A DNA stretch of 10,361 nucleotides from Treponema sp. UBA1798. Its GTDB lineage: Bacteria; Spirochaetota; Spirochaetia; Treponematales; Treponemataceae. Where the stretch lies: positions 1 through 10,361 of the forward strand of contig DCFS01000159.1 in assembly GCA_002319875.1 (NCBI GenBank). The letters run 5' to 3'. Within the stretch, counting starts at the first letter, position 1. Each line of letters opens with the position of its first letter. Made by a program: the position numbers and the translations under genes. Below are positions 1 to 6,099 of this stretch, one piece after another. Below the pieces are notes generated by a model. The model was not told the origin of the DNA. It was given only the letters and a program-made list of their open reading frames with translations, and ran no database searches.

Positions 1-496
1 GGCGCAGTGTAATCATAAGGTCGACAAACAGCAGAAAAAGGAGTATACGGGCGGTCCATTCTGCTGCCTGATCCGTAAACATCATGACAATGGTCATGAG
101 CAGCGGCTGTACAAAATGTGCACATATGACACCCCCCGCTCCGAAGAGAACGGAATTCAAAAGGCAGATGCGGCCGTTTAGATTGAATTTAAGGTCTGAA
201 TAGTCCCACCATTTTGTCCGGAAAAGTGTTTCAAGCAGCCAGCTTGTGACATACTCCAGAATCGAACAGAAAAGCAGTGAAGTAAAAAAGAGCTGCAGCC
301 ATGTTCCGCTAAAATGTTTAAGACCGAACATGACGATAAGCCCGCCGAAACCGTAGATAGGACAGATCGGGCCATGAAGAAAGCCACGGTTTACGAATTT
401 CCGTTCCACGAAAAGGCCTACATAGATTACTTCGCAGCACCAGCCGAAAAAGCTGTAGATGATGAACAATAGAAAATATCGGGGATATGTAAGCAT
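1..496 (-). CDS. CmpB-family putative ABC-transporter type IV membrane protein (5' part only)
   Basis: This is an open frame read on the minus strand from ATG at 494-496. It stays open for 165 codons to the left edge, so the C-terminus lies outside the window. It is recognised as PF06541 (ABC_trans_CmpB, 'putative ABC-transporter type IV') from family-typical stretches: IIYSFFGWCCEVIY (12-25), ERKFVNRGFLHGPICPIYGFG (from 31), WWDYSD (96-101) and LNGRIC (106-111). About five hydrophobic segments can be seen (roughly 6-20, 45-60, 66-84, 112-130, 147-164), so it is an inner-membrane protein. Transport is only a family label; no substrate or reaction is established and none can be read here. An SD-like AGAGGT lies 4 nt before the ATG (plus positions 501-506). 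The gene is divergent from the HD/YgiQ pair, and a promoter for it is proposed at 531-559. Confidence 0.88.
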   Translation of the reverse strand, partial: MLTYPRYFLLFIIYSFFGWCCEVIYVGLFVERKFVNRGFLHGPICPIYGFGGLIVMFGLKHFSGTWLQLFFTSLLFCSILEYVTSWLLETLFRTKWWDYSDLKFNLNGRICLLNSVLFGAGGVICAHFVQPLLMTIVMMFTDQAAEWTARILLFLLFVDLMITLR

Positions 497-530
497 AGAT
501 ACCTCTTTACATAATATATAAAATTTGTGG

Positions 531-559
531 ATTATAGGAAATAAGGCGCTACAGTTGAA
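531..559 (-). promoter_or_regulatory. Candidate promoter of the CmpB-family gene
   Basis: On the minus strand, TTCAAC (plus 554-559, weak -35) and a perfect TATAAT (plus 531-536, -10) are separated by 17 bp. Transcription would start near 524 and leave a leader of about 28 nt before the ATG. The -35 overlaps that of the opposing promoter at 555-583. Confidence 0.5.
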
Positions 560-583
560 GAAAACAGACAATGTATTTATAAT
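555..583 (+). promoter_or_regulatory. Candidate promoter of the HD-hydrolase / ygiQ unit
   Basis: TTGAAG (555-560) and a perfect TATAAT (578-583) with a 17-bp spacer form a sigma-70-type promoter. The predicted start is near 590, about 20 nt before the ATG. A clear SD, AGGAG, follows at 598-602, 7 nt from the ATG at 610. Confidence 0.65.
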
Positions 584-609
584 TAAACAAAATTGACAGG
601 AGAAAAATC

Positions 610-1167
610 ATGAATGCCGGTATTTCACGTGATGAGGCCTGGAAACTGCTTCAGGAATATAATAAAGATCCATTTCATCTCGAGCATGGACAGATTGTCG
701 AAGGTACGATGCGTTATTTTGCGCGTACGCTCGGTTATGCGGACGATGAAGAATTCTGGGGTATTGTCGGATTGCTTCACGATCTTGATTTTGAGCAATG
801 GCCTGACCAGCATTGCATTAAGGAACAGGAACTTATGAAACAGGCCGGAATCAGTCCGGAGGTTATACATGCCACCGCATGCCACGGATATGGTATTACT
901 GTCGATATCAAGCCGGAACATCTTATGGAAAAAATTCTGTATGCAACCGACGAGCTGACGGGGCTGCTTGGTGCCGTTGCGCTTATGTATCCGTCGAAAA
1001 GTGTTCAGGATCTGAATCTCAAATCTGTCATGAAGAAGTTCAAAACCCCGAAATTCGCGGCAGGCTGTAACCGTGATGTAATCCAGAACGGAGCCGGCAT
1101 GCTCGGCTGGCCGCTTGAAGACCTTATCCAGAAGACAATAGATGCGCTTAAATCATTCAGGCCATAG
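610..1167 (+). CDS. HD-superfamily predicted hydrolase (COG2316-like)
   Basis: This is a 185-residue soluble protein of the HD metal-dependent phosphohydrolase superfamily. The expected metal ligands are visible in order: H26 in HLEHG, the H57-D58 doublet in GLLHDLDFEQWP, and D114 in YATDEL. H87 and H92 (HATACHGYG) are further candidate ligands of the kind found in binuclear HD enzymes. Overall pattern and length match the small 'predicted hydrolase, HD superfamily' proteins of COG2316. HD proteins usually cleave phosphomonoesters or phosphodiesters of nucleotides, but the substrate here is unknown and nothing in the sequence settles it. There is no signal peptide or membrane segment, so it is cytoplasmic. 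The ATG is well supported by AGGAG 7 nt upstream and a TTGAAG/TATAAT promoter. The stop lies 14 bp before the ygiQ start, so the two genes are probably co-transcribed and perhaps translationally coupled. Confidence 0.88.
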   Translation: MNAGISRDEAWKLLQEYNKDPFHLEHGQIVEGTMRYFARTLGYADDEEFWGIVGLLHDLDFEQWPDQHCIKEQELMKQAGISPEVIHATACHGYGITVDIKPEHLMEKILYATDELTGLLGAVALMYPSKSVQDLNLKSVMKKFKTPKFAAGCNRDVIQNGAGMLGWPLEDLIQKTIDALKSFRP

Positions 1168-1175
1168 GTCCGGAA

Positions 1176-1180
1176 AAGGA
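1176..1180 (+). promoter_or_regulatory. SD sequence tight against the ygiQ TTG start
   Basis: AAGGA ends one nucleotide before the TTG at 1182-1184, much closer than the usual 5-9 nt. An in-frame stop at 1149-1151 and the conserved FLPISRADM motif starting at codon 10 leave TTG as the only standard start codon in this interval. Translation may depend on ribosomes finishing the HD gene at 1167. Confidence 0.5.
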
Positions 1181-1181
1181 A

Positions 1182-3020
1182 TTGATAATAGAAAACAACA
1201 GCAGTGATTTTTTACCCATAAGCAGGGCTGACATGGAAGTCCGCGGTTGGGAGGAATGTGATTTTATTATTGTATCGGGCGACGCGTATGTAGATCATCC
1301 TTCGTTTGCATCTGCTCTTTTGGGCAGACTGCTGGAGTCACGCGGGTACCGGACCGGTATTATACCGCAGCCCGATGTTACTGATTCTAAAGCTTTTACC
1401 GTTCTCGGCCGTCCCCGGCTTGCATTTCTTGTTTCTGCAGGGGCTATGGACTCCATGGTTTCCAATTATACGGCGAATAATAAACCCCGTTCGGAAGATG
1501 CATATGCACATGGAGGAGAAAAAGGCCACCGGCCTGACCGGGCGCTTCTGGTATATACTGCAAAAATACGGGAAGCATATAAAGGGATTTCTGTTGTTAT
1601 CGGTGGTATTGAAGCAAGTCTGCGCCGGATGACCCATTACGATTACTGGTCTGATAAAATCCGCCGTTCAATCCTTCTCGATTCAAAGGCGGATCTTCTT
1701 GTGTATGGAATGGGTGAACATCCGCTTATTGAGGTTGCAGAGCAGCTTGCCCGGGGTGTTCCGGCTTCGGGGATTCGCGGTATACGTGGTACGTGCTGGC
1801 GTACCGGGAAATCATCCGATGTACCACAGGGAAGCGGTGTAATACGGTTGCCTTCCTATGAAACTGTTTCAGAAAATACCGAAGAGGGCAGAACCTTGTT
1901 TGCCGAATCGTTCCTCCTCCAGGAAGCGAATACCGACGCTGTCAATGCCGATATTCTTGTAGAGCAGGCCGATAACCGTTTTGTTGTACAGGAGCGGCCC
2001 GCGTTTCCTCTTTCAACAGAAGAATTCGATGCCGTTATGGAGCTTTCATATATCAGGCGATGGCACCCGATATATGATAAGCCAGCCGCAAACGGGAAAA
2101 CAGGTGTTCCCGCATTGCAGGAAGTGCTGTTTTCATTGACAAGCTGCCGCGGCTGCTTCGGTGCATGTTCATTCTGCGCGATAACGTTTCATCAGGGGCG
2201 TTCAATACAGGCGCGCAGTCATGAATCTCTTATCCGCGAAGCAAAACTTCTGATTTCCAGGTCTGATTTTAAGGGATATATACACGATGTAGGAGGTCCG
2301 ACTGCAAATTTCAGACATCCCTCATGCGACAGGCAGAAAACTTTTGGTATATGTAAAAACCGTCAGTGTCTGGGTAGTGATCCGTGTCCTAATCTTGAAG
2401 TCGACCATACCGATTACATTGCACTGCTTCGCGAGCTCCGCAGTCTGCCGGGAGTAAAGAAGGTTTTTATCAGGAGTGGCATCCGTTTCGATTACCTTGT
2501 CATGGATAACGACCTTACTTTTCTGGAAGAATTATGCCGCTATCATATATCAGGGCAGCTTAAAGTTGCCCCTGAAAGTGTAAGCGATCCGGTCCTCAGA
2601 CTGATGCGGAAAAGTACCCATGCGGTGTATGAACACTTTGTGGCTGAGTATGACCGGATGAACAAAAAACTTGGTCTGAAACAGTATATCGTACCGTACT
2701 ATATCGTTGCACACCCGGGCGCGGGTTTGAATGAAGCGATAGAAACTGCTTTATATCTGAAAAAAACAGGCTTCATACCTGACCAGATTCAGGATTTCTA
2801 TCCTACTCCGGGCAGTCTTTCCACCTGTATGTATTATACGGGTCTTGATCCCTATTCGAAGGATCGTAACGGCAGCATGCGGCATATTCATATAGCGCGG
2901 GGAACTCATGAACGCCGGCTGCAGCGCGCGCTGATTCAGTTTGACCGGCCTGAAAACAGGCAGCTTGTCCGCGAGGCGCTGGAACAGGCCGGCCGTACCG
3001 ATCTGATCGGTATTCTGTGA
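1182..3020 (+). CDS. ygiQ: YgiQ-family (UPF0313) radical SAM protein
   Basis: This 612-residue protein aligns by eye with E. coli YgiQ along most of its length. The N-terminal YgiQ-type domain is recognised by FLPISRADM (10-18), SGDAYVDHPSF, GGIEASLRR and HYDYWSDKIRRS. The radical SAM motif CFGACSFC gives C325, C329 and C332, which would bind a [4Fe-4S] cluster and S-adenosylmethionine. GGPTANF and a second cysteine cluster (C382, C391, C396, C402) are also typical of the family. The C-terminal block DFYPTPGSLSTCMYYTG is present, but the protein stops just after the DLIGIL segment. It therefore lacks the basic low-complexity tail of the enterobacterial form (739 residues); this looks like a natural short version, not a break. 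The reaction catalysed by YgiQ is not known. The start is TTG, chosen because an in-frame stop lies at 1149-1151 and conserved residues begin at codon 10. It is downstream of, and probably co-transcribed with, the HD hydrolase. Confidence 0.93.
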   Translation: MIIENNSSDFLPISRADMEVRGWEECDFIIVSGDAYVDHPSFASALLGRLLESRGYRTGIIPQPDVTDSKAFTVLGRPRLAFLVSAGAMDSMVSNYTANNKPRSEDAYAHGGEKGHRPDRALLVYTAKIREAYKGISVVIGGIEASLRRMTHYDYWSDKIRRSILLDSKADLLVYGMGEHPLIEVAEQLARGVPASGIRGIRGTCWRTGKSSDVPQGSGVIRLPSYETVSENTEEGRTLFAESFLLQEANTDAVNADILVEQADNRFVVQERPAFPLSTEEFDAVMELSYIRRWHPIYDKPAANGKTGVPALQEVLFSLTSCRGCFGACSFCAITFHQGRSIQARSHESLIREAKLLISRSDFKGYIHDVGGPTANFRHPSCDRQKTFGICKNRQCLGSDPCPNLEVDHTDYIALLRELRSLPGVKKVFIRSGIRFDYLVMDNDLTFLEELCRYHISGQLKVAPESVSDPVLRLMRKSTHAVYEHFVAEYDRMNKKLGLKQYIVPYYIVAHPGAGLNEAIETALYLKKTGFIPDQIQDFYPTPGSLSTCMYYTGLDPYSKDRNGSMRHIHIARGTHERRLQRALIQFDRPENRQLVREALEQAGRTDLIGIL

Positions 3021-3045
3021 AAGCTCTGGTTCAGGTCATCGGGAT

Positions 3046-4203
3046 TTAATCAGTGTGCCCCCGGGATAACTGTTCTTCCATACAGAAGTACCGGTATGAT
3101 TCAGAATCATAGGGAAAATCCCACGTACCGCAGAATCTGACGTGTTCACCGCCGAAACCTGTCTTGAAAATATACAATCCGCTCATGGGATGTTTTATGT
3201 TTCCTTTGGGCGGTATACCCATCAAATCATACCATATGCATCCTTTGCTGCGTGCAAAACGGATTGCTTCCCACTGAAGACCATAGTTAGGCATAAGTTC
3301 ACGTTGTTCAAGACTCGAACCGGCATACAGGTAATAGGCGTTTCTGCCGCAGAGTGCAAGAACAATACCGGAAAGAAGAACGGATTTTTTTTCGGCGGTC
3401 AGAATATAAAATTGAGGAGAAGGGGTAGGGGCGTTCATTGGAATAACGGAATTGTATCTTTTGTTTTTAACTGCCGGTTTGTATGCTGTTTCCGGCGGCG
3501 GTTCATGGAGCGTATTTTCCTGCGTATGTTTGTGAGAAAAGAGTCTGTCAAAATAATCATATCCTTCATGATAGAAACATTTTCTTTGAGCCGTATTTTC
3601 ATACAGTGCATACCAGCTGCGCAGCCTTTCTCTGCCGCATGTCCTGAAATCGATTTCACTGCGGTATGAACGTCTGATACAGTTACGGGTCGTCTGCCTC
3701 ATTTTTGACAGAATCTGTTCAGGCGAAGGTTCGAGATTGATGATTATCGTATCTGTACAAAAGTGGTTGGTCGGGGCCTTGTAAAGGTTTCCTGTTTTTG
3801 TTCCCCAGTTCATACGTAACCCTGCTATTTCAGGTCTGACGGATTCGCTTTCGATATAGGCTGACCGCCAGGCAAGGTCAAAACGGAGGCAGATACAGCC
3901 GTCCGGGAGCCAGGAACGTGCAGCCTGCGCAAGTTCTTCAAGCAGACAACCCTTTTGTTCTTCAGGTATGGAAACTGAAGGTGCTTTCGGGGCATATGCG
4001 TAGATACCATTTTCTGCTGTGCGCCGGAGCAGTAACATAAACGGAAACGAATATTCTCTGCCTGTATCAGGGGCAGTCCAGACAGCTGAAAAAAAGACAG
4101 CCTGCTGTCCGCATGCTGTCTTGAATGTTCCCCAGAAACCAGTCTGAAAAAGATTGTCCTGGGCCGGAAAGGCGCCGAAAGACGCCGGTGTAAGTAGTAA
4201 CAT
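3046..4203 (-). CDS. FemAB-family peptidoglycan bridge aminoacyltransferase
   Basis: This 385-residue protein is of the FemA/FemB/FemX family (PF02388, double GNAT-like fold). These enzymes transfer an amino acid from aminoacyl-tRNA to the peptide stem of a peptidoglycan precursor at the inner face of the membrane. Visible family features are the N-terminal QTGFWGTFK (20-28), TIIINLEPSPEQILSKMRQTTR (152-173, the 'L...E.l...m....R' start of the second half), ALYENTAQR (199-207), GRNAYYLYAGSS (286-297), PNYGLQWEAIRFARSKG (305-321), YDLMGIP (325-331) and the end FKTGFGGEHVRFCGTWDFPY (346-365). Residues about 224-262 form a polar, Pro/Lys-rich insert between two conserved blocks. Spirochaete peptidoglycan with ornithine and glycine would give such an enzyme a role, but the amino acid it adds is inference. 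No clear SD precedes the ATG, and a stop lies six codons upstream in frame. It is convergent with ygiQ, with only 25 bp between stops. Confidence 0.85.
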   Translation of the reverse strand: MLLLTPASFGAFPAQDNLFQTGFWGTFKTACGQQAVFFSAVWTAPDTGREYSFPFMLLLRRTAENGIYAYAPKAPSVSIPEEQKGCLLEELAQAARSWLPDGCICLRFDLAWRSAYIESESVRPEIAGLRMNWGTKTGNLYKAPTNHFCTDTIIINLEPSPEQILSKMRQTTRNCIRRSYRSEIDFRTCGRERLRSWYALYENTAQRKCFYHEGYDYFDRLFSHKHTQENTLHEPPPETAYKPAVKNKRYNSVIPMNAPTPSPQFYILTAEKKSVLLSGIVLALCGRNAYYLYAGSSLEQRELMPNYGLQWEAIRFARSKGCIWYDLMGIPPKGNIKHPMSGLYIFKTGFGGEHVRFCGTWDFPYDSESYRYFCMEEQLSRGHTD

Positions 4204-4212
4204 AATGTGGCA

Positions 4213-4241
4213 ACCATATCAGGTAAGCCGTTTTTTTACAA
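4213..4241 (-). promoter_or_regulatory. Candidate extended -10 promoter of the FemAB gene
   Basis: On the minus strand, TTGTAA (plus 4236-4241) and TATGGT (plus 4213-4218) have a 17-bp spacer, and TG one base before the -10 makes it an extended -10. The -10 ends about 9 bp before the ATG, so the predicted start is at or within a few bases of the start codon. That agrees with the lack of an SD. Confidence 0.4.
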
Positions 4242-4334
4242 TCTCTGTTTCTGGGAACTGCAGATAAAAATGCGGAACCTTTAGGGACCGGCATAACCGT
4301 TGCTGCGGTGTTAATTAATGGCTCTTTGAAGCTT

Positions 4335-4373
4335 TTAACCGTTTTTTAACTGTTTTATTACAATTCTCTCACA
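4335..4373 (+). promoter_or_regulatory. Pho-box array upstream of pstS
   Basis: Four hexamers stand exactly 11 bp apart with 5-bp spacers: TTAACC (4335-4340), TTAACT (4346-4351), ATTACA (4357-4362) and CTCACA (4368-4373). This is the layout of the PhoP/PhoB direct-repeat sites, close to the TT(A/T/C)A(C/T)A unit described for Bacillus PhoP. The array ends 9 bp before a TATATT -10, where an activator that replaces a weak -35 would sit. No good -35 hexamer is present. It is the likely binding site for the response regulator that starts at 9833. Confidence 0.75.
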
Positions 4374-4382
4374 AGGTCCTTA

Positions 4383-4398
4383 TATATTCCTGTAAGGA
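4383..4398 (+). promoter_or_regulatory. pstS -10 element and SD
   Basis: TATATT (4383-4388) is spaced correctly from the Pho-box array to be the -10. AAGGA (4394-4398) is the only SD-like motif and ends 2 nt before the ATG at 4401. If this -10 is used, the transcript begins around 4395 and the leader is only about 6 nt. TACAAT at 4359-4364 is an alternative -10 that would give a longer leader but lies inside the box array. Confidence 0.45.
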
Positions 4399-4400
4399 CA

Positions 4401-5273
4401 ATGAAAACAAATACGATAATTTTACAGACAGTTACACTGTTCCTCTGTACTGCAGGCATTCCCGTGGGGTGTACCAGACGATCTGCAGTCATTCCGGATA
4501 CGATTACCGTAATTTCCAGGGAATCGGGATCCGGTACACGTGAGATTTTTACAGAACTGTTTGGTATTGCACAGACGGGAAATAATGATATAGAAAGCTC
4601 TGCTGCCGGTTTAGGCAGAATTGTCTCAGGTACGAAAGACGTCATTACAACAGTTGCGGAAAATAAAGCCGCTATAGGTTATATCTCTCTCGGTTCCCTG
4701 AATCAGAGCGTCAGGGCCGTAAAGATAGATGGAATCAGTCCGTCTGTCGCTGATATAAAGAATGGGACATACCAGCTGTTTCGTCCTTTTACTATTGTGA
4801 CAAAAACAGAAGAAAAAAATGAAGCAGTTCTGGATTTTATACGTTACATCCTTTCTTCAGACGGGCAGTCTCTCATAGAAAAGAATGGGTATATTCCAGC
4901 CATTAAGAATCCCGAATACATGGTAAATGCACGAAGCGGAAAAATAACGGTAACAGGTTCTTCATCAGTATTTCCTGTTATGGAAAAGTTAGTCAGAGCA
5001 TACAGTGAAAAAAATCCGGGGATTACAATACAAGTGACACAAAGTGATTCTGCTACAGGTATTGACAGCGTAGTCAGGGGCATATGCGATATCGGCATGG
5101 CAAGCAGGGATCCCGATGCGGAAGAAATTCTGCAGAATATTCAAAGTAAAAAAATAGCAATGGATGGCATTGCTGTTATTGTAAACCGTGCAAATCATCT
5201 GAGCGATATTTCTAAGGAAAATATGCGTAAAATCTATACCGGCGACATAACAAAATGGTCATCACTGAGATAA
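4401..5273 (+). CDS. pstS: PstS-like phosphate-binding lipoprotein with circularly permuted domain order
   Basis: This 290-residue probable lipoprotein has signal residues 1-23, with C24 in IPVGC, a loose lipobox with Pro at -3. It binds phosphate for an ABC importer by homology to PstS. The order of its halves is reversed. Residues 33-166 correspond to the usual C-terminal part: ITVISRESGSGTR (35-47), the phosphate loop with R40, S44, G45 and T46, then AAIGYISLGSL, KNGTYQLFRPF and SSDGQSLIEKNGYIP. After a short linker (about 167-180), residues 181-290 are the usual N-terminal part: ITVTGSSSVFP (182-192), QSDSATGID, GICDIGMASRD with D230, DGIAVIVN and IYTGDITKW. The protein then stops, exactly where the first half would follow in a normal PstS. 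All expected phosphate-binding blocks are present once. Frames after the stop encode no PstS sequence. The Pho boxes upstream and pstB downstream support the assignment. Chimeric assembly is the main alternative. Confidence 0.85.
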   Translation: MKTNTIILQTVTLFLCTAGIPVGCTRRSAVIPDTITVISRESGSGTREIFTELFGIAQTGNNDIESSAAGLGRIVSGTKDVITTVAENKAAIGYISLGSLNQSVRAVKIDGISPSVADIKNGTYQLFRPFTIVTKTEEKNEAVLDFIRYILSSDGQSLIEKNGYIPAIKNPEYMVNARSGKITVTGSSSVFPVMEKLVRAYSEKNPGITIQVTQSDSATGIDSVVRGICDIGMASRDPDAEEILQNIQSKKIAMDGIAVIVNRANHLSDISKENMRKIYTGDITKWSSLR

Positions 5274-5331
5274 TGTTGTCCGCCTGTATATTCTCCGGAT
5301 ATGGAAGTCTGCTTAAATTAAGGATAGGGAA
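5274..5331 (+). other. Short pstS-pstB gap; no pstC or pstA
   Basis: This 58-bp stretch separates the PstS-like gene from pstB. In ordinary pst operons the permease genes pstC and pstA (about 1.7-2 kb together) occupy this place. None of the bases here encode a recognisable remnant, and no convincing promoter or terminator was seen. It ends with an SD-like AGGATAGGG (5321-5329) serving pstB. Confidence 0.8.
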
Positions 5332-6099
5332 ATGGAAAATGGCAACAGTATCACAAAGATCGGAATAAATCATCTTGATCTGCATTACGGTATGGTTCAG
5401 GCTTTGTATGATATTAATCTCGAAATACCGGCGCACCAGGTAACCGCTTTTATCGGACCGAGCGGCTGCGGAAAATCGACGCTGCTGAAAACACTGAACA
5501 GGATGAATGATCTTATTGATGACTGCCGTATTGAGGGGAAAGTCAGTCTGGATGGTATAGATATTTATAAAGATATCGACGTGAATATCCTCCGCAGACG
5601 GGTTGGCATGGTATTTCAGAAACCGAATCCCTTCCCTATGAGTATCTATGACAATATAGCGTATGGTCCCCGTATGCATGGTACGAAAAACCGGATACAG
5701 CTTGATGATATTGTAGAAAAAGCATTAACAGGAGCCGCCATCTGGGATGAAGTAAAGGACAGACTCCATAAAAGTGCGCTCGGGTTATCCGGCGGGCAGC
5801 AGCAGCGACTGTGTATAGCCAGAGCTCTTGCAGTAAACCCTGAAGTTCTTCTTATGGATGAACCGACGTCTGCGCTTGATCCGATTTCTACTTCGCGTAT
5901 AGAGGATCTGATAAGCGAACTGCAGAAAAACTATACGATTGTTATCGTTACCCATAATATGCAGCAGGCGACCCGTATCAGCGACCATACTGCATTTTTT
6001 CTGCTGGGTAAAGTAATCGAGTTCGGTGAAACGGAACAGATATTTTCGAATCCGCACATTAAAAAGACGGAAGATTATATTACAGGAAGGTTCGGCTGA
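5332..6099 (+). CDS. pstB: Phosphate ABC transporter ATP-binding protein PstB
   Basis: This 255-residue protein is the usual PstB length. PstB is the ATPase that powers phosphate import through the PstC/PstA channel and also passes phosphate status to PhoU and the sensor kinase. All ABC ATPase motifs are intact: Walker A GPSGCGKST (42-50), Q-loop in MVFQKPNPFPMSIYDNIAYGPR, signature LSGGQQQR (152-159), Walker B LLMDEP with D176 and E177, D-loop SALDP, and H208 in IVTHNM. The Q-loop region with KPNPFPMSI is characteristic of PstB and separates it from other importer ATPases. The start ATG follows AGGATAGGG at good spacing. It sits between the permuted pstS and phoU, sharing one base with phoU (TGATG). 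It is presumably transcribed from the Pho-controlled pstS promoter. Its permease partners are not in the window. Confidence 0.96.
   Translation: MENGNSITKIGINHLDLHYGMVQALYDINLEIPAHQVTAFIGPSGCGKSTLLKTLNRMNDLIDDCRIEGKVSLDGIDIYKDIDVNILRRRVGMVFQKPNPFPMSIYDNIAYGPRMHGTKNRIQLDDIVEKALTGAAIWDEVKDRLHKSALGLSGGQQQRLCIARALAVNPEVLLMDEPTSALDPISTSRIEDLISELQKNYTIVIVTHNMQQATRISDHTAFFLLGKVIEFGETEQIFSNPHIKKTEDYITGRFG
6084..6090 (+). promoter_or_regulatory. phoU SD inside the end of pstB
   Basis: AGGAAGG lies 8 nt before the phoU ATG and inside the last codons of pstB. With the overlapping TGATG it supports translational coupling and fixes the phoU start. Confidence 0.7.

Noticed and set aside
1182..3020. ygiQ as a truncated pseudogene because it is shorter than the E. 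coli protein
   Set aside because: All catalytic and conserved blocks are intact, and what is missing is mainly the low-complexity C-terminal tail and a variable insert.
3021..3045. Bidirectional terminator between the convergent ygiQ and FemAB genes
   Set aside because: The 25-bp gap shows no stable inverted repeat or T-tract.
3142..3669. 175-codon open frame on the plus strand
   Set aside because: It is wholly antisense to the FemAB-family gene, has no recognisable domain or SD, and has the composition expected of a shadow frame.
4067..4294. Minus-strand frame upstream of and overlapping the FemAB start
   Set aside because: It is out of frame with the conserved FemAB sequence, and the FemAB frame has a stop six codons before its ATG, so this is not an N-terminal extension or a frameshifted start.
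5256..5331. PstS gene broken by a frameshift or early stop
   Set aside because: No frame after the stop encodes the expected next PstS block, and that block is already present at residues 33-166; the order is permuted, not truncated.
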